A DNA stretch of 44,614 nucleotides, from contig DBBR01000082.1 in NCBI GenBank assembly GCA_002292325.1, positions 1 to 44,614 of the forward strand. The letters run 5' to 3'. Below, in pieces: positions 34,911-43,196 of this stretch (positions are counted from its first letter, which is position 1; every line of letters starts with the position of its first letter). The DNA is from Flavobacteriales bacterium UBA979. Lineage in GTDB: Bacteria; Bacteroidota; Bacteroidia; Flavobacteriales_D; Sanyastnellaceae. The notes beneath the pieces are model-generated. The model ran no database searches and was not told the DNA's origin. It saw only the letters and a list, made by a program, of their open reading frames with translations. Both the position numbers and the translations under genes were made by a program.

Positions 34911-34935
34911 TGGAATTCAATTTCAGGTCAGAGGT

Positions 34936-34943
34936 CGAAGATA
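34936..34943 (-). promoter_or_regulatory. -7-like box of the lysyl-oxidase-domain operon
   Basis: TATCTTCG on the minus strand, 25 bases before the ATG at 34910. The same octamer (last base A or G) precedes the genes starting at 37288 and 40267. All three encode exported proteins. No -33 TTTG is evident. Confidence 0.42.
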
Positions 34944-35021
34944 ATCAATCCTTTACAGACGAACCTTAGAAATCCCGAGATGGTTGCACATCACCTGTGG
35001 AAAAGAAGAAAATTATTCGCT

Positions 35022-35029
35022 TAATTTTG
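35022..35029 (+). promoter_or_regulatory. -7 box of the 42-codon membrane ORF
   Basis: TAATTTTG, then TTGC, then ATG at 35034: the TAnnTTTG consensus with the same four-base gap as other genes here. Confidence 0.55.
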
Positions 35030-35033
35030 TTGC

Positions 35034-35162
35034 ATGGAACATGACCCATCTCACGACCACGGGCACCAAGGTGAGCCCGAGCAAAATGAAATCGGAGGCC
35101 CCGTGGTTTTCGCTGTTATTATCTTCGGACTTCTCATTACTGTGATTTCTTTCCTTGCCTGA
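35034..35162 (+). CDS. Small His-rich single-pass membrane protein
   Basis: 42 codons, ATG 35034 to TGA 35160-35162. The N-terminal half is acidic and His-rich (EHDPSHDHGHQGEPEQ). The C-terminal half is one hydrophobic helix (PVVFAVIIFGLLITVISFLA). A consensus -7 box lies four bases before the ATG, as for several annotated genes, which is strong support for so short an ORF. It ends eight bases from the convergent DPP11-like gene. It could be a small subunit of a membrane complex, possibly metal-related because of the His cluster. No family is recognised. Confidence 0.68.
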   Translation: MEHDPSHDHGHQGEPEQNEIGGPVVFAVIIFGLLITVISFLA

Positions 35163-35170
35163 TTCGCTTA

Positions 35171-37288
35171 TCAGCGGACCACATCCATTTCCTCTACAAG
35201 GTGCCCTGCGCCTGCATAGACATCTGTAATCCACAGCACATACCGAATGTCAACCATGATGTTTCGGCATCGAGACCCGTCGAACAGAATGTCACTCATG
35301 GTGGATTCCCATGAACGATCGAAGTTGATGCCCACCAAATGTCCGTCTCCGTCGATGGCTGGAGAACCTGAATTCCCTCCCGTTGTATGATTCGAACCAG
35401 TGAAGCAAACAGGCAACTCCCCGTTCGAATCAGCGTAATCGCCCCAATCTTCTGAACGCAGCGCTTCGACCAAGCCCAAGGGCAAATCGAAATCAGCGTC
35501 TCCGGGCAAATACTTCTGGAGCAAGCCTTGAGCAGTCGTAAACGGCTGGTAAATCATCCCGTCGTATGGAGACGACCCTTCGACCTTTCCGTAAGTCAAA
35601 CGCAATGTGCTATTCGCATCCGGAAAAAAAGCGCGCTCCGGAAATAAGGAACGTAATGCTACGGTGTACTGACCTGTCAATGAATCCAGGCGAGTAGAAG
35701 ACGCGCCATATCCGGGCGCTACCTTTTCAAAATACGATTTCCGGAGCGACTTGATGAATTGGAAGACTGGGTCTTTCTTCAGTTTTGCAAACGACTTCTG
35801 ACTCGCCCTGGACAAGAGCAATTCCATGTTCATTTGGTTGTCAAATATTGACTTTTCAAATAGCTTTTCTGACCATCCCTCAGCATCAGTTGCTGCCTCT
35901 TCCATTGCATCAGGAACAAATTCAGCACCGACATGCTCCAAATATGGGTGGACTAAAGCGGCCATAAGTCCCTCATCCACCGCCGCATCGTATTGGCGGA
36001 AATGGTCCGCAGTCTGCGATTTAAGTTTTTCAATGGTCTCATCCAATGCATCCGCTTCTTCCAAAGCTTCCCATTTTTCAATCAAGGCAGCAAAAGACCA
36101 AGCATAATTCAAAACATCAGGCCCGTAGTATACCCACTCAATGAATAAACTTCTCGCCAGCATGTACGGTGCCCTCTCGTCATTCGCCGCGTGCATTAGT
36201 GAAATGAGCTGCATGTATTCAACATTTCCTTGTAATTCCGCTCGTTCCATAAATTCCGCCTCCAACGCCAACTTCTTGCCAATAGCATCGAGTTCTTTCA
36301 AGCCCTTGTTTTGACCAATCCATTTCTTCCACGCATTGGCTATGGAGCTTTGCTTATCCGCATAGGCAATGCGCAATGCAGCCGATTGGGTCCGGGCCAA
36401 ATTGACCACGGCAAGCGATTCATTCCTCATATCAATTCTAGCAGGATTCAAGGTCTCCACCACATAATTGACTGCATCGCTGGTGAGGTATTGCTCTGTC
36501 CGTCCTGGAAAACCAAAGACCATCGTAAAATCACCTTCCTTCACACCGCCAATGTCCACAGGCAAATGATGCTTTGGACGGTAGGGAATGTTATCAAGGT
36601 CGTAGTCGGCAGGCTCATTATCAGAATCCGCATAAATCCGAAACATACTGAAGTCCCCTGTATGTCGCGGCCAAACCCAATTGTCCGTGTCCCCTCCAAA
36701 TTTCCCAACGGCAGAAGGAGGTGCCCCTACCAATCGGACGTCCCGGTAAGTTTTGGTTGTTATGAGGTAGTGGCTATTCCCAAAGTCGAACGCAACAATT
36801 TCCGCATCCAACCCCGTTCCTTCCGTCGCCTCGCGGATCAAGTCCGCTTTGGTCAATTTCAAATCGGCCGAGTTCGCGAGAGCCGCTGAAACATCCACAA
36901 TGCGATCGATAAACGTCGCTACCAAGTTTGAATTAGGCAACTCATCCGCTCGCGTCATGGCCCAAAAACCATCCGTCAAGTAATCATGTTCCACCGTGCT
37001 GTGGAACGCAATTTGACCATAACCACAGTGGTGATTGGTCAAAAGAAGCCCTTCAGCGCTGACCATTTCAGCCGTACATCCTCCATTGAAATGCACGATC
37101 GCATCCTTCAAACTTCCCTCATTGATGCTGTAGATATCCTCCGCAGAAAGGTGCATCCCCATGGATTGCATATCCCCTTCCACGGCCTGCAGCAACGTAG
37201 GAATCCACATGCCTTCCTTAGCGCTTGCAAAAAACTGGATACTACAAAAAATCAACAGCAGGCTTGGGCGTGAAATCGCTCGAATCAT
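35171..37288 (-). CDS. dpp11: S46 family dipeptidyl-peptidase, DPP11-like
   Basis: 705 residues with a signal peptide (1-23). S46 enzymes remove dipeptides from peptides in the periplasm of Bacteroidota. The catalytic motifs are GLLLTNHHCGYG (His86/87) and TGGNSGSPAIDGDG with Ser640. The residue 18 after the Ser is Arg658 (INFDRSWE), matching Arg673 of Porphyromonas DPP11, which selects Asp or Glu at P1; DPP7 has Gly there. The C-terminal SVDIRYVL-like motif (VDIRYVLWITDVY) is typical. Acidic specificity is therefore predicted. A TATCTTCA box at 37313 precedes it and overlaps the -33 element of the divergent threonine aldolase. Confidence 0.92.
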   Translation of the reverse strand: MIRAISRPSLLLIFCSIQFFASAKEGMWIPTLLQAVEGDMQSMGMHLSAEDIYSINEGSLKDAIVHFNGGCTAEMVSAEGLLLTNHHCGYGQIAFHSTVEHDYLTDGFWAMTRADELPNSNLVATFIDRIVDVSAALANSADLKLTKADLIREATEGTGLDAEIVAFDFGNSHYLITTKTYRDVRLVGAPPSAVGKFGGDTDNWVWPRHTGDFSMFRIYADSDNEPADYDLDNIPYRPKHHLPVDIGGVKEGDFTMVFGFPGRTEQYLTSDAVNYVVETLNPARIDMRNESLAVVNLARTQSAALRIAYADKQSSIANAWKKWIGQNKGLKELDAIGKKLALEAEFMERAELQGNVEYMQLISLMHAANDERAPYMLARSLFIEWVYYGPDVLNYAWSFAALIEKWEALEEADALDETIEKLKSQTADHFRQYDAAVDEGLMAALVHPYLEHVGAEFVPDAMEEAATDAEGWSEKLFEKSIFDNQMNMELLLSRASQKSFAKLKKDPVFQFIKSLRKSYFEKVAPGYGASSTRLDSLTGQYTVALRSLFPERAFFPDANSTLRLTYGKVEGSSPYDGMIYQPFTTAQGLLQKYLPGDADFDLPLGLVEALRSEDWGDYADSNGELPVCFTGSNHTTGGNSGSPAIDGDGHLVGINFDRSWESTMSDILFDGSRCRNIMVDIRYVLWITDVYAGAGHLVEEMDVVR

Positions 37289-37311
37289 TGGTTTTAGTTT
37301 TGGTTGAGGGG

Positions 37312-37341
37312 TTGAAGATAATGAGTGTGGGATTAGTTTTG
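37312..37341 (+). promoter_or_regulatory. Promoter of threonine aldolase
   Basis: TTG (37312-37314), exactly 19 bases, then TAGTTTTG (37334-37341), then TGGC and the ATG at 37346. This is the full Bacteroidota arrangement with a four-base gap to the start codon. Confidence 0.7.
37313..37320 (-). promoter_or_regulatory. -7-like box of the DPP11-like gene
   Basis: TATCTTCA on the minus strand, 24 bases before ATG 37288. It physically overlaps the -33 TTG of the divergent promoter, so the two promoters may compete for polymerase. Confidence 0.42.
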
Positions 37342-37345
37342 TGGC

Positions 37346-38401
37346 ATGGAATGGCAGGCAGACTTTAGATCAGACACATTGACGCGGCCTACTGCGGCCA
37401 TGTTGGACATGATGCACCGCGCAGAAACGGGGGACGATGTCTTTGCAGAGGACCCAACAACTGAGGCGTTTCAGTCTCGCTGTGCGGCCATGTTCGGCCA
37501 TGAAGCGGCACTTTTTTGTCCGTCAGGAACCATGACAAATCAAATTGCGATCAATGTGCATGTGCGGCCTGGCGACGAAGTCATCTGCGACAGAATGGCC
37601 CACATTTACAATTATGAAGGAGGCGGAATCGCACGAAATTCTGGGGCTTCCGTGCGAATGATTGAAGGCGATTACGGGCGTTTCACATGGGAGGAAGCTG
37701 CGGCGGAAATCAATCCCACTGACAGCCATTATGCACGCACCTCGTTGGTTTGCATTGAAGATACATGCAACCGTGGAGGCGGTTCCATTTGGTCATTGGA
37801 TGCAATCAAAGAAATCCGAAGGGGCTGTGATGAAACAAACCTGCCGCTGCATCTCGACGGCGCTCGATGTTGGAATGCCATGATCGCACGAGCCGATGGA
37901 CAACTTCCTTCAACGAAAGATTGGCTGACCTACGGGCAACTCTTCGATTCCATCTCCGTGTGTTTCTCGAAAGGACTTGGAGCGCCTGCTGGCTCCGTCC
38001 TGATCGGTTCATCTGAATTTATTGCTGAGGCACATCGAGTCCGCAAGGTATTTGGCGGCGGAATGCGGCAAATTGGTGTGCTTACCTCAGCCTGCAATCA
38101 TGCCCTAGACCATGAATTGCCCCGGCTTCATTTTGATCACCAGCATGCAAAAATGATCGGACGAACACTTGAGTCGCTCAAAAAAGTGGTTGCCGTAGAT
38201 CCCGTCGAAACGAACATTGTCATTTTTGAAATTGCCAAAGGAATCACCGCTTCCGACTTTGTGAAAGTTGCAGAATCAGCGGGATTGTACTGTTTCGCCT
38301 TTGGGCCCCAACGAGTACGCATGGTGACACATCGGGACCTCAGCAGAAAAAAAATCGAGGAGACGTGTGAGTTCTTAGCGTCCTCCGTATTGAACCGTTA
38401 A
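37346..38401 (+). CDS. ltaE: Low-specificity L-threonine aldolase
   Basis: 351 residues, a PLP enzyme that cleaves threonine or allo-threonine to glycine and acetaldehyde. Family motifs: DFRSDTLTRPT at the N-terminus, GDDVFAEDPTTEAF, CPSGTMTNQIA, EDTCNRGGGSIWSLD, LPLHLDGAR, and SVCFSKGLGAPAGS with the PLP-binding Lys209. The length is normal. It appears monocistronic from its own consensus promoter. Its last 27 bases overlap the 3' end of the convergent type A protein gene, with no terminator visible. Confidence 0.95.
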   Translation: MEWQADFRSDTLTRPTAAMLDMMHRAETGDDVFAEDPTTEAFQSRCAAMFGHEAALFCPSGTMTNQIAINVHVRPGDEVICDRMAHIYNYEGGGIARNSGASVRMIEGDYGRFTWEEAAAEINPTDSHYARTSLVCIEDTCNRGGGSIWSLDAIKEIRRGCDETNLPLHLDGARCWNAMIARADGQLPSTKDWLTYGQLFDSISVCFSKGLGAPAGSVLIGSSEFIAEAHRVRKVFGGGMRQIGVLTSACNHALDHELPRLHFDHQHAKMIGRTLESLKKVVAVDPVETNIVIFEIAKGITASDFVKVAESAGLYCFAFGPQRVRMVTHRDLSRKKIEETCEFLASSVLNR

Positions 38402-40267
38402 CTGCCGGATTACGAACCGATCATCATCCTCGAATTGCAGGACATACTGTCCTTCAGGCCAAGATGACACATCAAAAATCTCGGTCCCTGTCCCCATCCA
38501 CCTGGTTGTCTCTATCACACGGCCGGTCAGGTCATATGCGGTCACCTGCCAACCTCGATCACTTGGATTGACTTCAAAAAACACGGCATCGTGTGCTGGG
38601 TTCGGATACAAATGAGCTTGGCCCAACCCGACTTCATTGACACCCAGAGAACATTCATGAACCGTTAAAATCAACGCATCGGCAAAAGAACAACCCGTGG
38701 TGGTGGTTCCATTCAGCACAATGCTGTACGTTCCGGGAGCAAATGATCCGGATTCAACGTAAAAAAATTGATTCGAAGAACCGTCCTGCCACTCATAGTC
38801 GTAGCCAAGTGGACCATACAAAAGCAACGGCTCATCTTCGCAAATAATGGTGTCATTCCCAATGAAAAAATCACTCGGCTCGACCTCCGGAATGAATGCC
38901 GTTAAAGGATAGATGCATCCATTTTCGTCGGTGATCTCCAGTTGGTAAGTACCTGGAAGAAGCATTGCTAGATCCTCCTGATCCGAGGTAAACTCATTGG
39001 GGCCAGCCCAAGCAAATGTGTACGGTGCGCTCGCACCCTCGACTGAAATTTCCACAGCGCCATCTGCGGCAGATTCACAACTTGCCTCGGTGACAGTCGC
39101 ATCAACGGACCAATCTTCCGGTGCCGAGATAACGCGCTCTATGGAAAATGAAGTTCCACAAGCTGTGGTGATGTCGGCATTGTAAACGCCTGCGGCTAAA
39201 TCAAAAATCCAGCTATCCTCCGAGCTAAATCCATTTGGTCCGGTCCACGAACAATCAAAATCACATCCTCCGTCATTCACAAACGGCAGGATGAAACCAT
39301 TTGGAGAACTGTCCTTATCCAATGGACATGTGACGTTTCGGACCTGCGCGTCCGCTGAAGTTTCAAACGACTCAGAAGTATACACCGAAACATCTGCGTT
39401 GCCAGTCTGGCCCGCCCATCCATCTACTTGAATTAGATAAGTGGCACCCTCTTCGAGGCAACTTGTAAACATGGTCGACCGATATCCAGCGCACCAATCG
39501 TCATTTGAGGCGACCAATTCATAGGTGTCAAAATCACCACAGTCGTCCACGTGGTATAAGGCCAACTGGGTATCAAAGGTCGAACTGTCAGAGCATGTTG
39601 TAATGGTCAATGGTGCTGTGGTGAGCGGACTGAAAGTCAACCAAACAGAACTACTGACATTTCCATCTGAACCGCACCATGCTCCTGATAGATTGCATGA
39701 GCCACTGGGAGCCGCAGGTGGACTGACCTCTCCAGGTTGGACGGACCCTCCTCCCGATACTACGGTAACGGAAGGGCCGTCAACTTCAATCGGAGCCGCA
39801 TCGCATGGAACATCGTGATCAATGAACAAGCTTTCCCCAGCCGTGAAAGTCCAGATGTTGCCGTATCCAGATCCATTGAAGATCCCAGAAAGTGCACCAT
39901 CCATTGAAAGATTGAACCCGCTTCCCCCATCGCCGTAACTATCCACGTGAATCAAATCAAGGGTCGTTCCTTCAGCAACACAAAATGGCCCTTCCATATA
40001 AACGGCATTGTTGTCATAGGTGGTTCCACCATTGCCCCCATTGCCCGCTCCATCGCACCCCACATTCGCTGAGTTTCCGCCGCTGGCGATGACGTTTTCA
40101 CCTCCACATGCTTCTCCAGAAGGAGCGAGTTCCCAGTACATTTCATAGCCCCAACCATCGGTGCTCACAACAAATTCCAAAGCAATCTCCCCCTCCTCGC
40201 ATTGAGCGTTGACATGGGAACAGAAGAGCAGAGAATAAAATAAACCGGTGAGAAGAATAATACGCAT
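38375..40267 (-). CDS. Secreted protein with DSYGDG domain, SprB-like repeats and type A sorting domain
   Basis: 630 residues. Signal peptide (1-21). Residues 22-155 resemble the N-terminus of the lysyl-oxidase-domain protein: GEIALEFVV, WGYEMYWELAPSG, VIASGGN, DSYGDGGSGF. A pre-peptidase-C-like region (~190-310) and two SprB-like repeats (~315-470: VTCPLDKDSSPNGF, ASCESAADGAVEI, YQLEITDENGC) follow. The Por type A tail (LYPNPAHDAVFFEV, TAYDLTGRVIETTR) directs type IX secretion and surface attachment. There is no enzyme motif. A TATCTTCG box lies at 40298. It converges on and overlaps ltaE by 27 bases. Confidence 0.9.
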   Translation of the reverse strand: MRIILLTGLFYSLLFCSHVNAQCEEGEIALEFVVSTDGWGYEMYWELAPSGEACGGENVIASGGNSANVGCDGAGNGGNGGTTYDNNAVYMEGPFCVAEGTTLDLIHVDSYGDGGSGFNLSMDGALSGIFNGSGYGNIWTFTAGESLFIDHDVPCDAAPIEVDGPSVTVVSGGGSVQPGEVSPPAAPSGSCNLSGAWCGSDGNVSSSVWLTFSPLTTAPLTITTCSDSSTFDTQLALYHVDDCGDFDTYELVASNDDWCAGYRSTMFTSCLEEGATYLIQVDGWAGQTGNADVSVYTSESFETSADAQVRNVTCPLDKDSSPNGFILPFVNDGGCDFDCSWTGPNGFSSEDSWIFDLAAGVYNADITTACGTSFSIERVISAPEDWSVDATVTEASCESAADGAVEISVEGASAPYTFAWAGPNEFTSDQEDLAMLLPGTYQLEITDENGCIYPLTAFIPEVEPSDFFIGNDTIICEDEPLLLYGPLGYDYEWQDGSSNQFFYVESGSFAPGTYSIVLNGTTTTGCSFADALILTVHECSLGVNEVGLGQAHLYPNPAHDAVFFEVNPSDRGWQVTAYDLTGRVIETTRWMGTGTEIFDVSSWPEGQYVLQFEDDDRFVIRQLTVQYGGR

Positions 40268-40297
40268 CTTGCTTAAATTTTCTTAGAATTCGAACTT

Positions 40298-40305
40298 CGA
40301 AGATA
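40298..40305 (-). promoter_or_regulatory. -7-like box of the type A protein gene
   Basis: TATCTTCG on the minus strand, 30 bases before ATG 40267, identical to the octamer at 34936. Confidence 0.42.
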
Positions 40306-40311
40306 AGTGAA

Positions 40312-40342
40312 TTGGATTGCCCCTGAACAGCCCCTAATTTTA
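40312..40342 (+). promoter_or_regulatory. Candidate promoter of yaaA
   Basis: TTG (40312-40314), 20 bases, then TAATTTTA (40335-40342), nine bases before ATG 40352. It deviates from consensus at the last base of the -7 box. Confidence 0.35.
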
Positions 40343-40351
40343 TCCCTCCAA

Positions 40352-41122
40352 ATGCGCGTCCTCCTATCACCTTCTAAGACGATTTCATTCGATGACGCAC
40401 CACGAACGTGTCACGTTTCGACGCCAATTTTCCTGCAAGAAGCACAAGTTCTTATGGACAAATTGAAGACTTTGGGGGTTTCTGAAATTGCGAATTTGAT
40501 GAAAGTCAATCAGGGATTGGCTGACACAACCGCTGATTATATCGCCCAGTGGAGTGTGCCTTTTACAGAAGAAAACTCCAAACCTGCTGCGAACTGCTTC
40601 AAAGGAGCAGTCTATACAGGACTCGATGCACGCCAATGGTCGGATGATGATTTCGAATTTGCCCAGACCCACGTGAGAATCTTATCCGGCTTGTACGGCG
40701 CACTCCGACCGCTTGATCTGATGCAACCGTATCGTTTGGAAATGGGCTTAAAATGGTCCGTCACCAAGGAAGTAAGCAACCTTTATGCCTACTGGGGAAA
40801 CCGCATTCAAGATGAAATCGAACGCGATTGCGGAGATCTAATTGTCAATTTAGCGAGTAAGGAATACAGCAAAGCAGGTATTTCAAAGACCTTCACAGGA
40901 AGGGTAATCACTCCCGAATTCAAAGAACTGGTTGGACTCGAGTACAAACCTCGTATGGCATATGCCAAGCAAGCGAGAGGTACCATGGCGCGATTCATTG
41001 TTCAAAACCGCTTAACGGAAGCTGAAGACCTCAAACAATTCAATGGCATGGGGTATGCCTTCGACGCTCAATTATCAGAACAAAACCGTTGGGTCTTCAC
41101 CCGAGACACCAGCGCATTATAA
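40352..41122 (+). CDS. yaaA: Peroxide stress protein YaaA
   Basis: 256 residues from the ATG at 40352, where the family N-terminus MRVLLSPSKTI begins; the ATG at 40307 would add 15 unrelated residues. The length equals the family norm of about 257. Motifs: LSPSKTISFD, FKGAVYTGLDARQWS, RILSGLYGALRPLDLMQPYRLEMG, VNLASKEYSKA and KQARGTMARFIVQNRL. In E. coli YaaA lowers free iron and limits DNA damage during peroxide stress, and it binds DNA. The FKBP lipoprotein gene follows after 20 bases in a probable operon. Confidence 0.95.
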   Translation: MRVLLSPSKTISFDDAPRTCHVSTPIFLQEAQVLMDKLKTLGVSEIANLMKVNQGLADTTADYIAQWSVPFTEENSKPAANCFKGAVYTGLDARQWSDDDFEFAQTHVRILSGLYGALRPLDLMQPYRLEMGLKWSVTKEVSNLYAYWGNRIQDEIERDCGDLIVNLASKEYSKAGISKTFTGRVITPEFKELVGLEYKPRMAYAKQARGTMARFIVQNRLTEAEDLKQFNGMGYAFDAQLSEQNRWVFTRDTSAL

Positions 41123-41142
41123 ACAGGAATAAATTCATACCC

Positions 41143-41814
41143 ATGAAGCAATTTTTCAAAGCGAGCACGCTTTACATTTTAACCATTTCGCTGGCCACAT
41201 CGTGCCAAGCTCAAAAACCTGATCCATCTATGGAATCCATTAGTTATGCCCTCGGCATTCTCTTCGCTAAAAACCTTCAAGATCAAGGTCTTGAAGAAAT
41301 CTCTTCAGACGATATGTCGAAAGGGTTAGCCGAACAAATGGCCGGAAACGCCACCCTTACTCCGGAAGCCGCAAATGCTCTTGTCGGGGAATTTTTCCAA
41401 GCCAAAAAAGAAGCCCAAGGTGCAGCGTATCGAACAGAATGTGAAAACTTTTTGACCGATAACGCCAAAAACAAAGAGGTACAAGTCACGGACTCCGGCT
41501 TGCAATACACCCATATGAATGAAGGCACGGGCGATGCACCAACGGCTGAATCTACCGTAACCGTTCATTACCGCGGCACATTATTGGACGGGACCGAATT
41601 TGACTCGTCTTACAGCCGTGGCGAGCCTATTTCATTCCCACTCAGTGGCGTAATCAAAGGCTGGACTGAAGGGTTACAGCTGATGAAACCCGGTGGGAAG
41701 ACCAAGTTCTTTATTCCACAAGAATTGGCCTATGGAGCCAACCCGAACCCCAACGGTCCAATACCTCCGTACGCCGCTCTGATCTTCGAAGTGGAATTGA
41801 TCTCCGTTCAATAA
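41143..41814 (+). CDS. FKBP-type peptidyl-prolyl isomerase, lipoprotein (FkpA/Mip type)
   Basis: 223 residues from ATG 41143; the frame extends to 41089 inside yaaA, but only the later start gives a signal (FFKASTLYILTISLATSC) with a lipobox ending at Cys. Residues ~25-120 are the helical dimerisation domain of FkpA/Mip proteins (SYALGILFAKNL, GLAEQM). Residues ~125-223 are the FKBP domain: VTVHYRGTLLDGTEFDSSY, FPLSGVIKGWTEGLQLM, KFFIPQELAYG and LIFEVELISV. It folds exported proteins in the periplasm. A strong terminator follows. Confidence 0.94.
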   Translation: MKQFFKASTLYILTISLATSCQAQKPDPSMESISYALGILFAKNLQDQGLEEISSDDMSKGLAEQMAGNATLTPEAANALVGEFFQAKKEAQGAAYRTECENFLTDNAKNKEVQVTDSGLQYTHMNEGTGDAPTAESTVTVHYRGTLLDGTEFDSSYSRGEPISFPLSGVIKGWTEGLQLMKPGGKTKFFIPQELAYGANPNPNGPIPPYAALIFEVELISVQ

Positions 41815-41835
41815 CACGAGCATTTTCCTCTTTTG

Positions 41836-41867
41836 AAAAGCCCCGGGTTCGCTCGGGGCTTTTTGTT
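41836..41867 (+). terminator. Intrinsic terminator of the yaaA-FKBP operon
   Basis: AAAAGCCCCG (41836-41845) pairs with CGGGGCTTTT (41854-41863) around an 8-base loop, with a five-T run ending at 41864, 22 bases after the stop. Confidence 0.88.
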
Positions 41868-41889
41868 GGTTATCCTAGCCATTAAGCCT

Positions 41890-41896
41890 TAGTTTG
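41890..41896 (+). promoter_or_regulatory. Weak -7 box of the DUF819 gene
   Basis: TAGTTTG, one base shorter than consensus, ending six bases before the ATG at 41903. Confidence 0.3.
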
Positions 41897-41902
41897 CAGG
41901 CC

Positions 41903-43180
41903 ATGAACGCATTGATTACAAATGACGCGGTAGTACTGGGCCTATTGATAACAACCCTAGCCCTGGTCTTTTACAGCAGCACGCTGCCGAAACTGAAGCG
42001 ATTTTACACCATCATACCGACATTACTGGTATGTTATTTCATGCCAGCGATGTACAATTCGTTCGGCCTGGTGGATGGAGAAGGCTCCAATTTATATTTT
42101 GTGGCTTCGCGTTATTTGCTTCCTGCCAGCTTAGTGCTTCTCTGCTTAAGCATCGATCTGAAGGGCATTTGGAACTTGGGGCCCAAGGCGCTCATCATGT
42201 TTTTTACGGCCACCATTGGAATCGTCATCGGAGGTCCACTCGCGCTGTGGGCCGTGAGCTTTATAGAACCGAACGTACTTGGAGGGGATTCACCTGATGC
42301 CTTTTGGAGGGGATTATCCACCGTAGCAGGCAGCTGGATCGGAGGCGGTGCCAATCAAGCAGCCTTGAAAGAAATATCACAGACCACGGATGACCAATTC
42401 TCGGCAATGCTCATCGTCGACGTGTTTGTTGCCAATCTCTGGATGCCTTTTTTGCTTGTTGGAGCGGGTATGAGTGCAGCACTGGATCGCCGACTCAAGG
42501 CTGATGCTTCAGCCGTAGATGAGCTCAAGGCCAAGGTTGAAAAATTCCAGTTAGGCATTGCTCGCATCCCTTCATTCAATGATTTGATGGTGATCGGAGG
42601 CATTGCTTTTGGCTCGGTAGCATGCGCCCATTTAGCCGCTGATTCGCTAGGACCTGCCTTTGAGGGATGGTTTGCATCCCTCCTTGAAGCAAACCCCAAT
42701 AGCTTTGTTCAGTACTTGAGTAGCCTGGAACAAGGGTTCTTTTGGATTGTTGTCGTGGCCACTGCTTTGGGCATAGCTCTGAGTTTTACGGGTCTTCGGA
42801 ATTATGAGGGGGCGGGTGCGAGTAAACTGGGCTCTGTATTTCTTTACATACTGGTTGCCACCATCGGCATGAAAATGAATGTGGTGGAATTGTACCACAA
42901 TTGGGACGTTTATTGGTCGGTGATTTTAATTGGGCTCATTTGGATGCTCACCCATATCGTCATTCTCCTCACTGTAGCCAAGATCATCCGCGCTCCATTT
43001 TTCTTTGTCGCAGTGGGATCACAAGCGAATGTTGGAGGTGCGGCAAGTGCTCCAATTGTAGCCAGTGCTTTTTCACCAGCTCTCGCACCAGTAGGAGTTT
43101 TGTTAGCGGTATTGGGCTATGCGGTGGGAACCGTTGGCGCAATAGTTTGCATGGAGCTCATGCACGCCATATCCATGTAA
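41903..43180 (+). CDS. DUF819 family membrane protein
   Basis: 425 residues from ATG 41903 (a TTG at 41894 is also in frame). About ten or eleven hydrophobic segments span the protein. Two matching glycine-rich motifs mark the family: STVAGSWIGGGANQAA (about 140) and VGSQANVGGAASAPIVA (about 370). This is the symmetry of a two-half transporter with paired re-entrant loops. A charged central loop (RRLKADASAVDELKAKVEK) separates the halves. The family lacks a proven substrate, to my knowledge. It appears to be a single transcription unit and ends 16 bases from the convergent ribA. Confidence 0.9.
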   Translation: MNALITNDAVVLGLLITTLALVFYSSTLPKLKRFYTIIPTLLVCYFMPAMYNSFGLVDGEGSNLYFVASRYLLPASLVLLCLSIDLKGIWNLGPKALIMFFTATIGIVIGGPLALWAVSFIEPNVLGGDSPDAFWRGLSTVAGSWIGGGANQAALKEISQTTDDQFSAMLIVDVFVANLWMPFLLVGAGMSAALDRRLKADASAVDELKAKVEKFQLGIARIPSFNDLMVIGGIAFGSVACAHLAADSLGPAFEGWFASLLEANPNSFVQYLSSLEQGFFWIVVVATALGIALSFTGLRNYEGAGASKLGSVFLYILVATIGMKMNVVELYHNWDVYWSVILIGLIWMLTHIVILLTVAKIIRAPFFFVAVGSQANVGGAASAPIVASAFSPALAPVGVLLAVLGYAVGTVGAIVCMELMHAISM

Positions 43181-43196
43181 AAGGACTCGGACCTCT

